NCBI RefSeq assembly: GCF_028023555.1
Contig: NZ_JAQIOY010000007.1
Location: 1-64,000, forward strand
Source: Thalassococcus_A lentus
Lineage (GTDB): Bacteria > Pseudomonadota > Alphaproteobacteria > Rhodobacterales > Rhodobacteraceae
DNA length: 64,000 nucleotides
Direction: 5' to 3'
Shown here: piece by piece, positions 23,412-31,036 of the stretch
Numbering within the stretch: the first letter of the stretch is position 1
Layout: every line of letters begins with the position of its first letter
Notes under the pieces: model-generated
Seen by the model: only the letters and a program-made list of their open reading frames with translations
What the model was told of the DNA's origin: nothing
Databases searched by the model: none
Translations under genes and position numbers: made by a program

Positions 23412-23780
23412 TCAGTTGTAGTCCAACTGGCAAACCGACATCTTGCCTGCAACCGTGGTCCACCAGTGGCCGGTCCACTTGGCCTTGTGAGACGCGGCAA
23501 GTACCGTGCATTTTGTTTTGGCGTCTGCCTGGTTCCAGATCGGTCCGGCCTCTACGGCCTTGGGTTTGATCTTGACGATTTGACAAACGGACATTTGGCC
23601 TGCCACCGTAGTCCACCAGTGACCGCTCCATTTGCCTTTCCAAGCGGCTGCAGCGGCTGGGCATTTTTTCTGGGCGTCCGCTTGGTTCCAAATCGGGCCG
23701 ACTTCGACATTTCTGGCTGAGGCAGGAACGGCGGCACCTAGGATGAAAAGGCTGGCGGCTAGGGCTGTGACAATACGCAT
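23412..23780 (-). CDS. Secreted mannan-binding lectin (MVL)-like protein, two tandem repeats
   Basis: 122 residues. A signal peptide (1-22, ending PASA) is followed by two tandem repeats (about 28-69 and 79-120). Each has the plan GPIWNQADA, a Cys, KWSGHWWTTV or KWTGHWWTTV, then MSVCQ. The cyanobacterial mannan-binding lectin MVL has the same two-repeat plan with GPLWSNAEAQ, FTGQWTTVV and MSVVE, so I assign it to that family. Unlike MVL, each repeat has two cysteines (40/66 and 91/117), able to form a disulfide in the periplasm or outside the cell. Start 23780 is preceded by AGGAG. Ligand is unknown; an oligomannose-type glycan is the family precedent. Confidence 0.82.
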   Translation of the reverse strand: MRIVTALAASLFILGAAVPASARNVEVGPIWNQADAQKKCPAAAAAWKGKWSGHWWTTVAGQMSVCQIVKIKPKAVEAGPIWNQADAKTKCTVLAASHKAKWTGHWWTTVAGKMSVCQLDYN

Positions 23781-23882
23781 CTGAGAACTCCTGAATGAAA
23801 TGGCTTTGGATCGTGTTGGTAAGATGACCCTACGGCATCCACCCAAAGCTCAACAGTCAGGAAATCAATACGTGAACGTCGT

Positions 23883-24470
23883 TCAGTCAAACTCTCTGAG
23901 ACGGGCGACATACCGCGCCAGCGTATCAATTTCGAGGTTCACCCGTTCACCTAAAACCACCTGACCCCAGGTCGTGACGGATTTGGTGTGTGGGATAAAG
24001 TTGATCCCGAAGTCACAGCCGTCCACTTCGTTCACTGTCAGGGAAGTCCCATTCAAAGCCACCGACCCCTTGGGGGCAATGTAGCAGGCCAAGGCTTCGG
24101 GCGCGCGCAATGTGACCCGCGTGCTGTCGCCTTCATCAGACATGGCCACAACTTCAGCCACACCATCAACATGGCCGGATACGATATGGCCGCCCAACTC
24201 GTCCCCAACCTTCAAGGCGCGTTCCAAATTCACGCGGCGCCCCTCGGCCCAGAGGTCAAGATTGGTTTTCGAAACGGTTTCGGCGCTGATTTCGACGTCG
24301 AACCAATCATCGCCCAGTGCGATAACGGTCAGGCATACACCATCACAGGCGATAGAAGCCCCAATGTCGATTCCGGCGGTATCATAGCCCGTCGCGATAC
24401 GCGCCTTCAGATCACCGCGTTGCTCAAGGCTACGCACTTCGCCCATATCGGTTACAATGCCTGTAAACAT
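23883..24470 (-). CDS. ribE: Riboflavin synthase alpha subunit
   Basis: 195 residues. It dismutates two 6,7-dimethyl-8-ribityllumazine molecules to riboflavin. It has the two lumazine-binding beta-barrel repeats, each with its signature: MFTGIVTDMGEV, IACDGVCLTV and GGHIVSGHVDGVAEV in the first half, ALNGTSLTVNEV in the second. ATG 24470 begins the conserved MFTGIV. It is divergent from the capsule gene at 24554. ribD is about 5 kb away on the same strand, beyond the capsule cassette, so the usual ribD-ribE adjacency is interrupted here. Confidence 0.96.
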   Translation of the reverse strand: MFTGIVTDMGEVRSLEQRGDLKARIATGYDTAGIDIGASIACDGVCLTVIALGDDWFDVEISAETVSKTNLDLWAEGRRVNLERALKVGDELGGHIVSGHVDGVAEVVAMSDEGDSTRVTLRAPEALACYIAPKGSVALNGTSLTVNEVDGCDFGINFIPHTKSVTTWGQVVLGERVNLEIDTLARYVARLREFD

Positions 24471-24553
24471 GAACAATTCCCCCTGTTTGGGCCTTATTTT
24501 TGCCGAAGTGACCGCATATGCCTATGGTCAAGCTAAGGACATAGAGTGCCACA

Positions 24554-25846
24554 ATGACCAACGCAACCGGACAGAAACGGGTGTTCCTGTTCCTTCAGGG
24601 TCCCCATGGACCATTCTTTCACCGTCTTGGTGCAATGTTGCGCAAGACGGGAGCCGAAGTGTGGCGCGTTGGCTTCAATGCAGGCGACCGAGCATTCTGG
24701 TTCCATCCGTCCAGCTACATCCCTTTCCGCGGAACATCTGCTGAATGGCCTGAAACCTTCATTCAGATCGCTCAGGACAAGCAGGTTACCGATATTGTGC
24801 TATATGGTGATGTGCGCCCAATCCACGCCAATGCCGTGGAAGAAGCGAAGCGTCGCGGCATTTGCGTACATGTGTTCGAAGAGGGCTACATGCGCCCCTA
24901 TTGGGTGACCTACGAACGCGGCGGGTCAAACGGCCATTCCCGATTGATGAACATGTCCGTAACTGACATGCAAAAAGCGCTCGAATTGTCGGACATGGAG
25001 GCCCCCCTGCCCCCAGCCCATTGGGGAGACATGCGCCAGCATATCTTTTACGGCGCGCTCTACCATTGGTTCGTCATGGTTCGGAACGGCGACTACCGTA
25101 ACTTCCGCCCGCACAGATCGATTTCGGTGTTCAAGGAATTCCAGCTCTACCTGAAACGGCTGCTGCTGATGCCGTTTTCATGGATCGACCGTGTCGTCGC
25201 CACACAGCGCATCCGGTTAGGGGGCTTTCCCTACCACCTTGCGTTGATGCAACTCGAACATGACAGCTCGTTTCAAAAGCACTCCCCCTTTTCGACAATG
25301 CCAGAGTTTCTGGAACGCGTGATAAAGGGCTTCGCCGCTGGCGCTCCGGGGCACCATCATCTCGTCTTTAAAGCGCACCCGCTGGAAGACGGGCGTGTAA
25401 ACGTGCGCCGTGCCATCCGTGCTTTTGCCAAACAATACGGTGTTGCTGATCGCGTTCACTATGTAAGAGGCGGCAAACTGGCCCAGTTGCTGAACGACGC
25501 ACGCAGCGCCGTGACGGTCAATTCAACGGCCGCACAGCAGGTGTTGTGGCGCGGCATCCCGCTCAAGGTCTTTGGCGACGCTGTATACGCAAAGCCGGAA
25601 TTCGTCTCGACCCAGCCGCTGGCGACATTCTTTGCGCAACCGACGCGTCCGGACAACAAAGCCTACAAAGATTATCGCCGCTATTTGCTGGAAACCTCGC
25701 AACTGCCCGGCGGATTCTACTCGGCCCGCGGGCGGCGCCAACTGCTCAGACAGGTCGTCGACATGATGCTGTCAAGCGATGATCCCTATGATGCTCTGTC
25801 ACACGGAACCGCGGCCCCGAGGCAACAGTTGCGTGTCGTGCACTAA
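24554..25846 (+). CDS. kpsS: KpsS-like capsular polysaccharide Kdo transferase
   Basis: 430 residues, soluble or peripherally membrane-bound. Family features are VFLFLQGPHGPFFHRLGAML at the N terminus, FEEGYMRPYWVTYER (around 109-123), the nucleotide-sugar segment FKAHPLEDGR, and VNSTAAQQVLWRGIPLKVFG. KpsS adds the first Kdo residue to phosphatidylglycerol in building the poly-Kdo linker that anchors group 2-type capsules. It leads a three-gene plus-strand set with the export lipoprotein and the kpsC-like gene. The ABC transporter genes (kpsMT) are not in the window. Confidence 0.9.
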   Translation: MTNATGQKRVFLFLQGPHGPFFHRLGAMLRKTGAEVWRVGFNAGDRAFWFHPSSYIPFRGTSAEWPETFIQIAQDKQVTDIVLYGDVRPIHANAVEEAKRRGICVHVFEEGYMRPYWVTYERGGSNGHSRLMNMSVTDMQKALELSDMEAPLPPAHWGDMRQHIFYGALYHWFVMVRNGDYRNFRPHRSISVFKEFQLYLKRLLLMPFSWIDRVVATQRIRLGGFPYHLALMQLEHDSSFQKHSPFSTMPEFLERVIKGFAAGAPGHHHLVFKAHPLEDGRVNVRRAIRAFAKQYGVADRVHYVRGGKLAQLLNDARSAVTVNSTAAQQVLWRGIPLKVFGDAVYAKPEFVSTQPLATFFAQPTRPDNKAYKDYRRYLLETSQLPGGFYSARGRRQLLRQVVDMMLSSDDPYDALSHGTAAPRQQLRVVH

Positions 25847-25940
25847 GCCGCACAACCCCTAGTACTGGCTTTTTTCTACAGACTCCGGTACGTTACAAAA
25901 AAAACTTGAGGCAGAACATACAGGTCGAGGAGACCGAGCA

Positions 25941-27095
25941 GTGAAACACTCCCCTTCCCGGTGGGCGCGTTCTATCGCCCTACTGGCCGCGGTGTCCGTA
26001 TTGGCATCGTGCGGCTTGCCCCGTGTGGGCCCCAACAAACGCGAAATCTTTGCAGGCTCCGTCCAGCGAGAGGGCGATGCCTTTATCATCTCGGTCAACG
26101 ACCGTGTGACCCGGACCACTGCGGTGGTCCCGGCCTTGGGTTTCTCCGAAAGCTTTATCCGCGCAGGCGTCGTCGGTTCTGACACGATCCGACCGGGCGA
26201 CACGCTGGGTTTGACGATCTGGGAAAACGTCGATGACGGATTGCTGGCTGGCGAAACAGCCAACGCCACCACGTTGGAAGAAGTGCAGGTCGACGGTTCC
26301 GGCTTTATCTTTGTACCCTATGCCGGGCGCATCAAGGCTGCTGGGAACACGCCCGAAGCCGTACGCCGCGTCATCACCCGCAAACTCGAAGACCAGACCC
26401 CAGACCCCCAGGTCGAGGTTCGCCGTCTGGCAGGCGACGGCTCGACCGTTAGTTTGATCGGTGCGATTGGTGGTCAGGGCGTCTATGCCATTGAACGGCC
26501 AACCCGTACCCTTTCTGCCATGCTGGCCCGCGCAGGCGGTGTCACGATCGAACCGGAAATCGCCCAAGTCACTGTTTTGCGCGGTGAGAAACAAGGGAAG
26601 ATCTGGTTCCAGGACCTCTACAAGAACCCGGAATTCGACATCGCACTGCGCGGCGGCGACCGCATCCTCGTCGAGGAAGACACCCGCGCCTTTACCGCGC
26701 TCGGTGCAACGGGTACGCAGGCTCGTGTCCCGTTTGAAAGCCAGTCACTCAGCGCCGTTGAAGCCATCGCGCAGGTCGGCGGGCTGTTGTCAGCCAGTGC
26801 GGACCCGACCGGTGTTTTCATCTTCCGCAACGAACCCGCAGAAATCGCCAATCAGGTTCTGGGCCGGACCGATCTGGTCGGCGCACAGCGCATGGTCTAC
26901 GTGCTGGATTTGACAGAGCCGAATGGCATGTTCATGGCGCGCGACTTCGTGATCCGCGATGACGATACGCTCTATGTCACCGAAGCGCCGTTCACACAGT
27001 GGAACAAGACGATCTCTGCGCTCACGGGCACACTGACTGCCGTGGGCACAATCACCACAACCGCCGACTCGTTGACCGGCGCAAGCGGGGGTTAA
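25941..27095 (+). CDS. Outer-membrane polysaccharide export (OPX) lipoprotein
   Basis: 384 residues. A lipoprotein signal (VSVLASCGLP, modified Cys24) is followed by the polysaccharide export domain (IRPGDTLGLTIWENVD to PDPQVEVRRLAGD) and SLBB-like beta-grasp segments (GAIGGQGVYAIERPTRTLSA; SQSLSAVEAIAQVGGLLSAS). It belongs to the Wza/KpsD-like group that forms the outer-membrane exit for capsule. The C terminus (FTQWNKTISALTGTLTAVGT) is a probable helix that could span the outer membrane. It sits 94 bases after kpsS and 5 bases ahead of the kpsC-like gene. Confidence 0.92.
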   Translation: MKHSPSRWARSIALLAAVSVLASCGLPRVGPNKREIFAGSVQREGDAFIISVNDRVTRTTAVVPALGFSESFIRAGVVGSDTIRPGDTLGLTIWENVDDGLLAGETANATTLEEVQVDGSGFIFVPYAGRIKAAGNTPEAVRRVITRKLEDQTPDPQVEVRRLAGDGSTVSLIGAIGGQGVYAIERPTRTLSAMLARAGGVTIEPEIAQVTVLRGEKQGKIWFQDLYKNPEFDIALRGGDRILVEEDTRAFTALGATGTQARVPFESQSLSAVEAIAQVGGLLSASADPTGVFIFRNEPAEIANQVLGRTDLVGAQRMVYVLDLTEPNGMFMARDFVIRDDDTLYVTEAPFTQWNKTISALTGTLTAVGTITTTADSLTGASGG

Positions 27096-27100
27096 CCCCT

Positions 27101-29152
27101 TTGAACAAAAAGACGACCGAGGGACTGACTGACGCCGGGGGGCAAATCTCCCGGCGTCTTTCCGTTCGGAACGGCGGATTTTTGTGGTCCCGCGGAGCAT
27201 CCCGCATACGCCGTATTCTGGCCTTGGCAGGATACGAGGTGTCGATCGGCGCGCCGGAAGCGGATGGCTTGGTCGGCGTCTGGGGCGCGTCCCCCACGTC
27301 GCACAGGGGTGAGGAACTCGCCAAGAACAGCGGCGCGACATTGGTTCGAATTGAAGACGCGTTCCTGCGCTCTTTGCATCCGGGTCGCACGGGCGAGCCG
27401 CCACTCGGGCTGGTGATTGACCACAGCGGCGTTCACTTCGACGGCCGATCTCCGTCGGATTTGGAAACCTTGCTTCTGTCTCACCCGCTGGACGACAGCG
27501 CACTGATGGCGCGTGCGCGTGGCGGGATTGCTCGCATGCGAGAGGCGCAGCTGAGCAAATACTCGGCAACAGAGATGGCCGCAGCCGCGCCCGAACCGGG
27601 ATACGTCTTGATCGTCGATCAAACCCGCGGCGACGCCTCCGTAACCGCCTCGGGCGGCGATCGCTCACGCTTTCTCGAAATGCTCACTGCCGCGCGTCTG
27701 GAACACCCCGGTGCGCGGTTCGTCATCAAAACCCACCCGGAAACCACCGCCGGTTTCCGTGAAGGGCATTATCAATCCGACGACGCCCAGGACAAAATTC
27801 AGATCTATGACGGCAACGCCTCGGCTTGGACATTGCTGGAAGGTGCAACCGCGGTCTACACGCTCTCTTCTCAAATGGGGTTCGAGGCCATTCTGGCCGG
27901 ACACAAACCGCGTGTTTTCGGAATGCCATTTTATGCGGGCTGGGGCCTGACAGAAGACGAAGACCCGATACACCGCAGAACACGAACCCTGTCGCGCGCG
28001 CAGTTGTTTGCTGGCGCAATGATCCTTTTCCCCAAATGGTACGACCCGTACCGTGATGATCTTTGCGAAATCGAGGACGTCCTCGCCACATTGGAAGCCA
28101 GAGCGCGGGCCTGGCGACAGGACAACGCAGGCTGGATTGCCTCCGGCATGCGCCTGTGGAAAAGGCGGCCAATCCAAAAATTCTTTGCCTCGGACAAAGG
28201 CATGCGGTTCGAAGATGATGTGGACAAAGCCGCCGAGCAAGCGTCGAACACAGGCCGTAATCATCTGAGTTGGGCAGGCAAAACAAATCGTCCGGACGTG
28301 GCTCGGGTCGAGGATGGCTTTCTCAGATCACGCGGTTTGGGTGCAGAATTGATCCCGCCCCTGTCACTGGTGCTTGATTCTAGCGGAATTTACTACGATC
28401 CGGCGACGCCTTCCGATCTCGAACGCGCTATTTCCGCCAGAGCATCAGAGTTTCGACCAGATCAATACGAACGTATTTCTAGACTTCTTGCATCCATTCG
28501 AGCCTCAAACTTGACCAAATACAACCTGTCCGGAGAGTTACCCACATTACCGGATGGCCCGCTCCTGCTGGTCCCCGGACAAGTCGAGGACGATGCATCG
28601 ATCAAGTTGGGCTGCCCAGAAACCAACACCAACGCCGATCTGTTGAAACGGGCTCGGGCGGACAATCCAAACGCTTTCATCGTTTTCAAACCCCACCCAG
28701 ATGTCGAAGCGGGCTTGCGAAACGGCAAGGTGGAAAACCCTGAGAATTGGGCAGATGTCACGCTGGAAAATGCCCCCATTGCCGCCGTTTTGGATTTGGT
28801 TTCAGAGGTTTGGACGATGACGTCCCTGACCGGGTTCGAAGCATTGCTGCGCGGCTGCAAGGTTACAACGCTGGGCGTGCCTTTTTATGCGGGCTGGGGT
28901 TTGACCCACGATTTCGCCCCAATCCCAGCGAGACGGCTGGAGGGTGCCAGACCTTCACTGGAGTCATTGGCCTACGCGACCCTGATAGACTACCCAAGAT
29001 ACTACGACCCAATCACAGGCTCCGCCTGCCCCCCCGAGGTTGTCGTGGATCGGCTTGCGAACAATCAGGTTCCCAAGCCCGGACCATTCAACAGGACACT
29101 CGCAAAACTACAGGGCGCGCTTGCGAGCAAATCATACCTTTGGCGACATTAA
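27101..29152 (+). CDS. kpsC: KpsC-like capsule Kdo transferase, duplicated catalytic halves
   Basis: 683 residues from a TTG start at 27101, six bases after the OPX stop and preceded by GCGGGGG; an ATG start is not available. Two homologous halves are evident. Each has an IEDAFLRS or VEDGFLRSRGLG motif, a KTHPE or KPHPD motif, and a GFEAIL or GFEALL segment followed by MPFYAGWGLT or VPFYAGWGLT. KpsC alternates beta-2,4 and beta-2,7 Kdo addition to make the poly-Kdo linker, using one half for each linkage. Co-located with kpsS and the OPX gene. Nothing follows on this strand for over 20 kb. Confidence 0.92.
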   Translation: MNKKTTEGLTDAGGQISRRLSVRNGGFLWSRGASRIRRILALAGYEVSIGAPEADGLVGVWGASPTSHRGEELAKNSGATLVRIEDAFLRSLHPGRTGEPPLGLVIDHSGVHFDGRSPSDLETLLLSHPLDDSALMARARGGIARMREAQLSKYSATEMAAAAPEPGYVLIVDQTRGDASVTASGGDRSRFLEMLTAARLEHPGARFVIKTHPETTAGFREGHYQSDDAQDKIQIYDGNASAWTLLEGATAVYTLSSQMGFEAILAGHKPRVFGMPFYAGWGLTEDEDPIHRRTRTLSRAQLFAGAMILFPKWYDPYRDDLCEIEDVLATLEARARAWRQDNAGWIASGMRLWKRRPIQKFFASDKGMRFEDDVDKAAEQASNTGRNHLSWAGKTNRPDVARVEDGFLRSRGLGAELIPPLSLVLDSSGIYYDPATPSDLERAISARASEFRPDQYERISRLLASIRASNLTKYNLSGELPTLPDGPLLLVPGQVEDDASIKLGCPETNTNADLLKRARADNPNAFIVFKPHPDVEAGLRNGKVENPENWADVTLENAPIAAVLDLVSEVWTMTSLTGFEALLRGCKVTTLGVPFYAGWGLTHDFAPIPARRLEGARPSLESLAYATLIDYPRYYDPITGSACPPEVVVDRLANNQVPKPGPFNRTLAKLQGALASKSYLWRH

Positions 29153-29275
29153 AGATATCTCACCTTTAGATTGAAAAAAGATCGACAACCATTTCAAAAA
29201 ATTTTATAAATCAAGTTATCCACAGGCTTGATTTTGAAATGAAATCTCAATCTCAATCGAAGAAAATTACACAAT
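29153..29275. other. AT-rich intergenic segment at the capsule cassette boundary, with a DnaA-box-like site
   Basis: This gap is conspicuously AT-rich against its surroundings (for instance ATTTCAAAAAATTTTATAAA at 29191-29210). It contains TTATCCACA at 29216-29224, a consensus DnaA box. No gene or clear terminator was seen. It separates the convergent kpsC-like and ribD genes. Confidence 0.6.
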
Positions 29276-30388
29276 TCACACGAGTCTGTTTTGTGAAACT
29301 CTGCGCCAGACATGTCGCACATCTGGGCCGACCGGGATCAAATCCACGGGTTCAAAACGCGGCGCTTCGTTCAGGTGTTCGACGCCCAAAGCGCCTAGTC
29401 CGGGGTGCCCTTCTGCACCCAGGGCCATGCCTGCGGTAAAGACATGCAATTCATCAACCAGATCCGCAGCCAAAAGTGAGGCCGCCAATTGGCCGCCACC
29501 TTCGCAGAACACCCGGGTCAAGCCGGCTTCTCCCAGAGCCTGTAAAACGGCTGCGGGATCGACACGGCCTCCGTCCAGCTGGCACGGGATCAAACGAGCG
29601 CCGAGCTCTTTCCAGGCTTGCTGGGATTGGTCCGAAGCGTCCGGCCCATGGCAAATCCACACCGGGATATCCTTGGCAGTTCGGGCCAGATTGCCCATCA
29701 ACGGAAGGTCCAGAAATCGCGAAACCACGACTCGAACAGGCTGTTGGGCCACGCCCAAATCCCGAACCGTCAGCGACGGATCGTCGGCACGGGCCGTGCC
29801 TCCGCCAACAAGAACAGCATCATGTGTGGCGCGCAGACCATGCACCGCGCGACGTGATCGCGGACCGGTGATCCATTGGCTTTCGCCGGTTGCGGTGGCG
29901 ATGCGTCCATCAAGGCTCATGGCAAGCTTGAGCGTCAACCACGGACGTCCCTGCTCGACCCGCAAAAAGAACCCCGCATGATCGTCCGCAGCCTGATCCG
30001 CCAAGACACCGGTCGTGACCTCAACGCCGGCAGCACGCAGCATGGCAAATCCCTTGCCCGCCACACGAGGATCACTGTCCGTCAAGGGTGCCACGACGCG
30101 CGACACGCCAGCAGCGATCAAAGCCTCGGCACAGGGCGGCGTCTGGCCGTGATGCGCGCATGGCTCAAGCGTTACATAAGCGGTTGCGCCCCGCGCCAAC
30201 GTGCCTGCGGCCGCCAGCGCTACGGGCTCTGCATGGGGGCGCCCGCCGGGCTGTGTCCAGCCGCGGCCAACAACCCGCCCCTGATTGACGATTACGCAGC
30301 CCACTGCGGGGTTGGGCCAGCATCGCCCAAGACCGCGTCGGCCCAAGCTCAGCGCATGGGCCATGTGGCGCGCGTCGTCTGCGCTCAC
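29276..30388 (-). CDS. ribD: Bifunctional diaminohydroxyphosphoribosylaminopyrimidine deaminase / reductase
   Basis: 370 residues. It carries out the second and third steps of riboflavin synthesis. The N-terminal cytidine-deaminase-like domain has the zinc ligands His52 (in PHAEP, with catalytic Glu54), Cys77 and Cys86 (EPCAHHGQTPPCAEAL). The C-terminal reductase domain contains WLTLKLAMSLDGRIATA, WITGPRSRRAVHGLRA, DAVLVGGGTARADDP and FCEGGGQLAASLL. Its ATG overlaps the nrdR stop by four bases, so the two are co-translated, as in many proteobacteria. Confidence 0.96.
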   Translation of the reverse strand: MSADDARHMAHALSLGRRGLGRCWPNPAVGCVIVNQGRVVGRGWTQPGGRPHAEPVALAAAGTLARGATAYVTLEPCAHHGQTPPCAEALIAAGVSRVVAPLTDSDPRVAGKGFAMLRAAGVEVTTGVLADQAADDHAGFFLRVEQGRPWLTLKLAMSLDGRIATATGESQWITGPRSRRAVHGLRATHDAVLVGGGTARADDPSLTVRDLGVAQQPVRVVVSRFLDLPLMGNLARTAKDIPVWICHGPDASDQSQQAWKELGARLIPCQLDGGRVDPAAVLQALGEAGLTRVFCEGGGQLAASLLAADLVDELHVFTAGMALGAEGHPGLGALGVEHLNEAPRFEPVDLIPVGPDVRHVWRRVSQNRLV

Positions 30389-30861
30389 TTGTCTGCCGGG
30401 GTCTCGGGCACTTCGGGGCGCAGTTCACTGACAAATTTGTCAAAGTCATCCGCCGCCTGGAAGTTCTTGTAAACACTGGCAAACCGGACGTAGGCCACGG
30501 TATCGATCCGCGCCAATGTCTCCATGACAATCTCACCGATTTGCTTGGATCCGATATCGGTCTCGCCCATCGATTCCAGCCTGCGGACGATGCCCGAAAT
30601 CATCTGATCCACGCGATCAGGTTCGATGGGCCGCTTTTGCAAGGCGATCCGGATGGAGCGTTCGAGCTTGTCCCGGTCGAAATCTTCACGTCGACCATTC
30701 GTCTTGATCACAACCAAATCGCGCAACTGAACGCGTTCATAGGTTGTGAAACGCCCGCCGCATGCAGGGCAAAAGCGCCGCCGCCGGATCGAAACGTGAT
30801 CTTCCGCCGGACGAGAATCCTTAACCTGTGTGTCTATATTTCCGCAAAACGGGCAGCGCAT
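30385..30861 (-). CDS. nrdR: Transcriptional repressor NrdR
   Basis: 158 residues. Represses ribonucleotide reductase genes when dATP is abundant. The N-terminal zinc ribbon is complete (Cys3, Cys6, Cys31, Cys34: MRCPFCGN and RFCPACGGRF), followed by the ATP-cone domain (VIKTNGRREDFDRDKLERSI). It heads the nrdR-ribD pair. The 175-base region upstream contains a consensus DnaA box at 30922-30930 and a perfect inverted repeat at 30976-31005. Confidence 0.97.
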   Translation of the reverse strand: MRCPFCGNIDTQVKDSRPAEDHVSIRRRRFCPACGGRFTTYERVQLRDLVVIKTNGRREDFDRDKLERSIRIALQKRPIEPDRVDQMISGIVRRLESMGETDIGSKQIGEIVMETLARIDTVAYVRFASVYKNFQAADDFDKFVSELRPEVPETPADK

Positions 30862-30921
30862 TGGCCGTCCCCCTCGTGATTGTCTGCTCTTATTATGCCT
30901 GATGGCGGGGTTTATCCCCGC

Positions 30922-30930
30922 TTATCCACA
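30922..30930 (+). promoter_or_regulatory. DnaA-box-like site upstream of nrdR
   Basis: TTATCCACA matches the DnaA consensus. The match with the copy at 29216 extends to 12 bases (TTATCCACAGGC). It lies 61-69 bases upstream of the nrdR start. Confidence 0.35.
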
Positions 30931-30975
30931 GGCACTATAGGCCAACCGCCACAATTTGGGTAGAGGGGAAATAGA

Positions 30976-31005
30976 CCCCCTATATAAGCCAAAGGATATA
31001 GGGGG
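30976..31005. repeat. Perfect 10-bp inverted repeat between the amidohydrolase gene and nrdR
   Basis: CCCCCTATAT (30976-30985) and ATATAGGGGG (30996-31005) around a 10-base loop. It could terminate the amidohydrolase transcript (on the minus strand it is followed by TCTATTTCCCC) or act as an operator for nrdR. Confidence 0.55.
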
Positions 31006-31036
31006 AATTCAGCAACTCTTTTCCCCGTCAGCCGAA

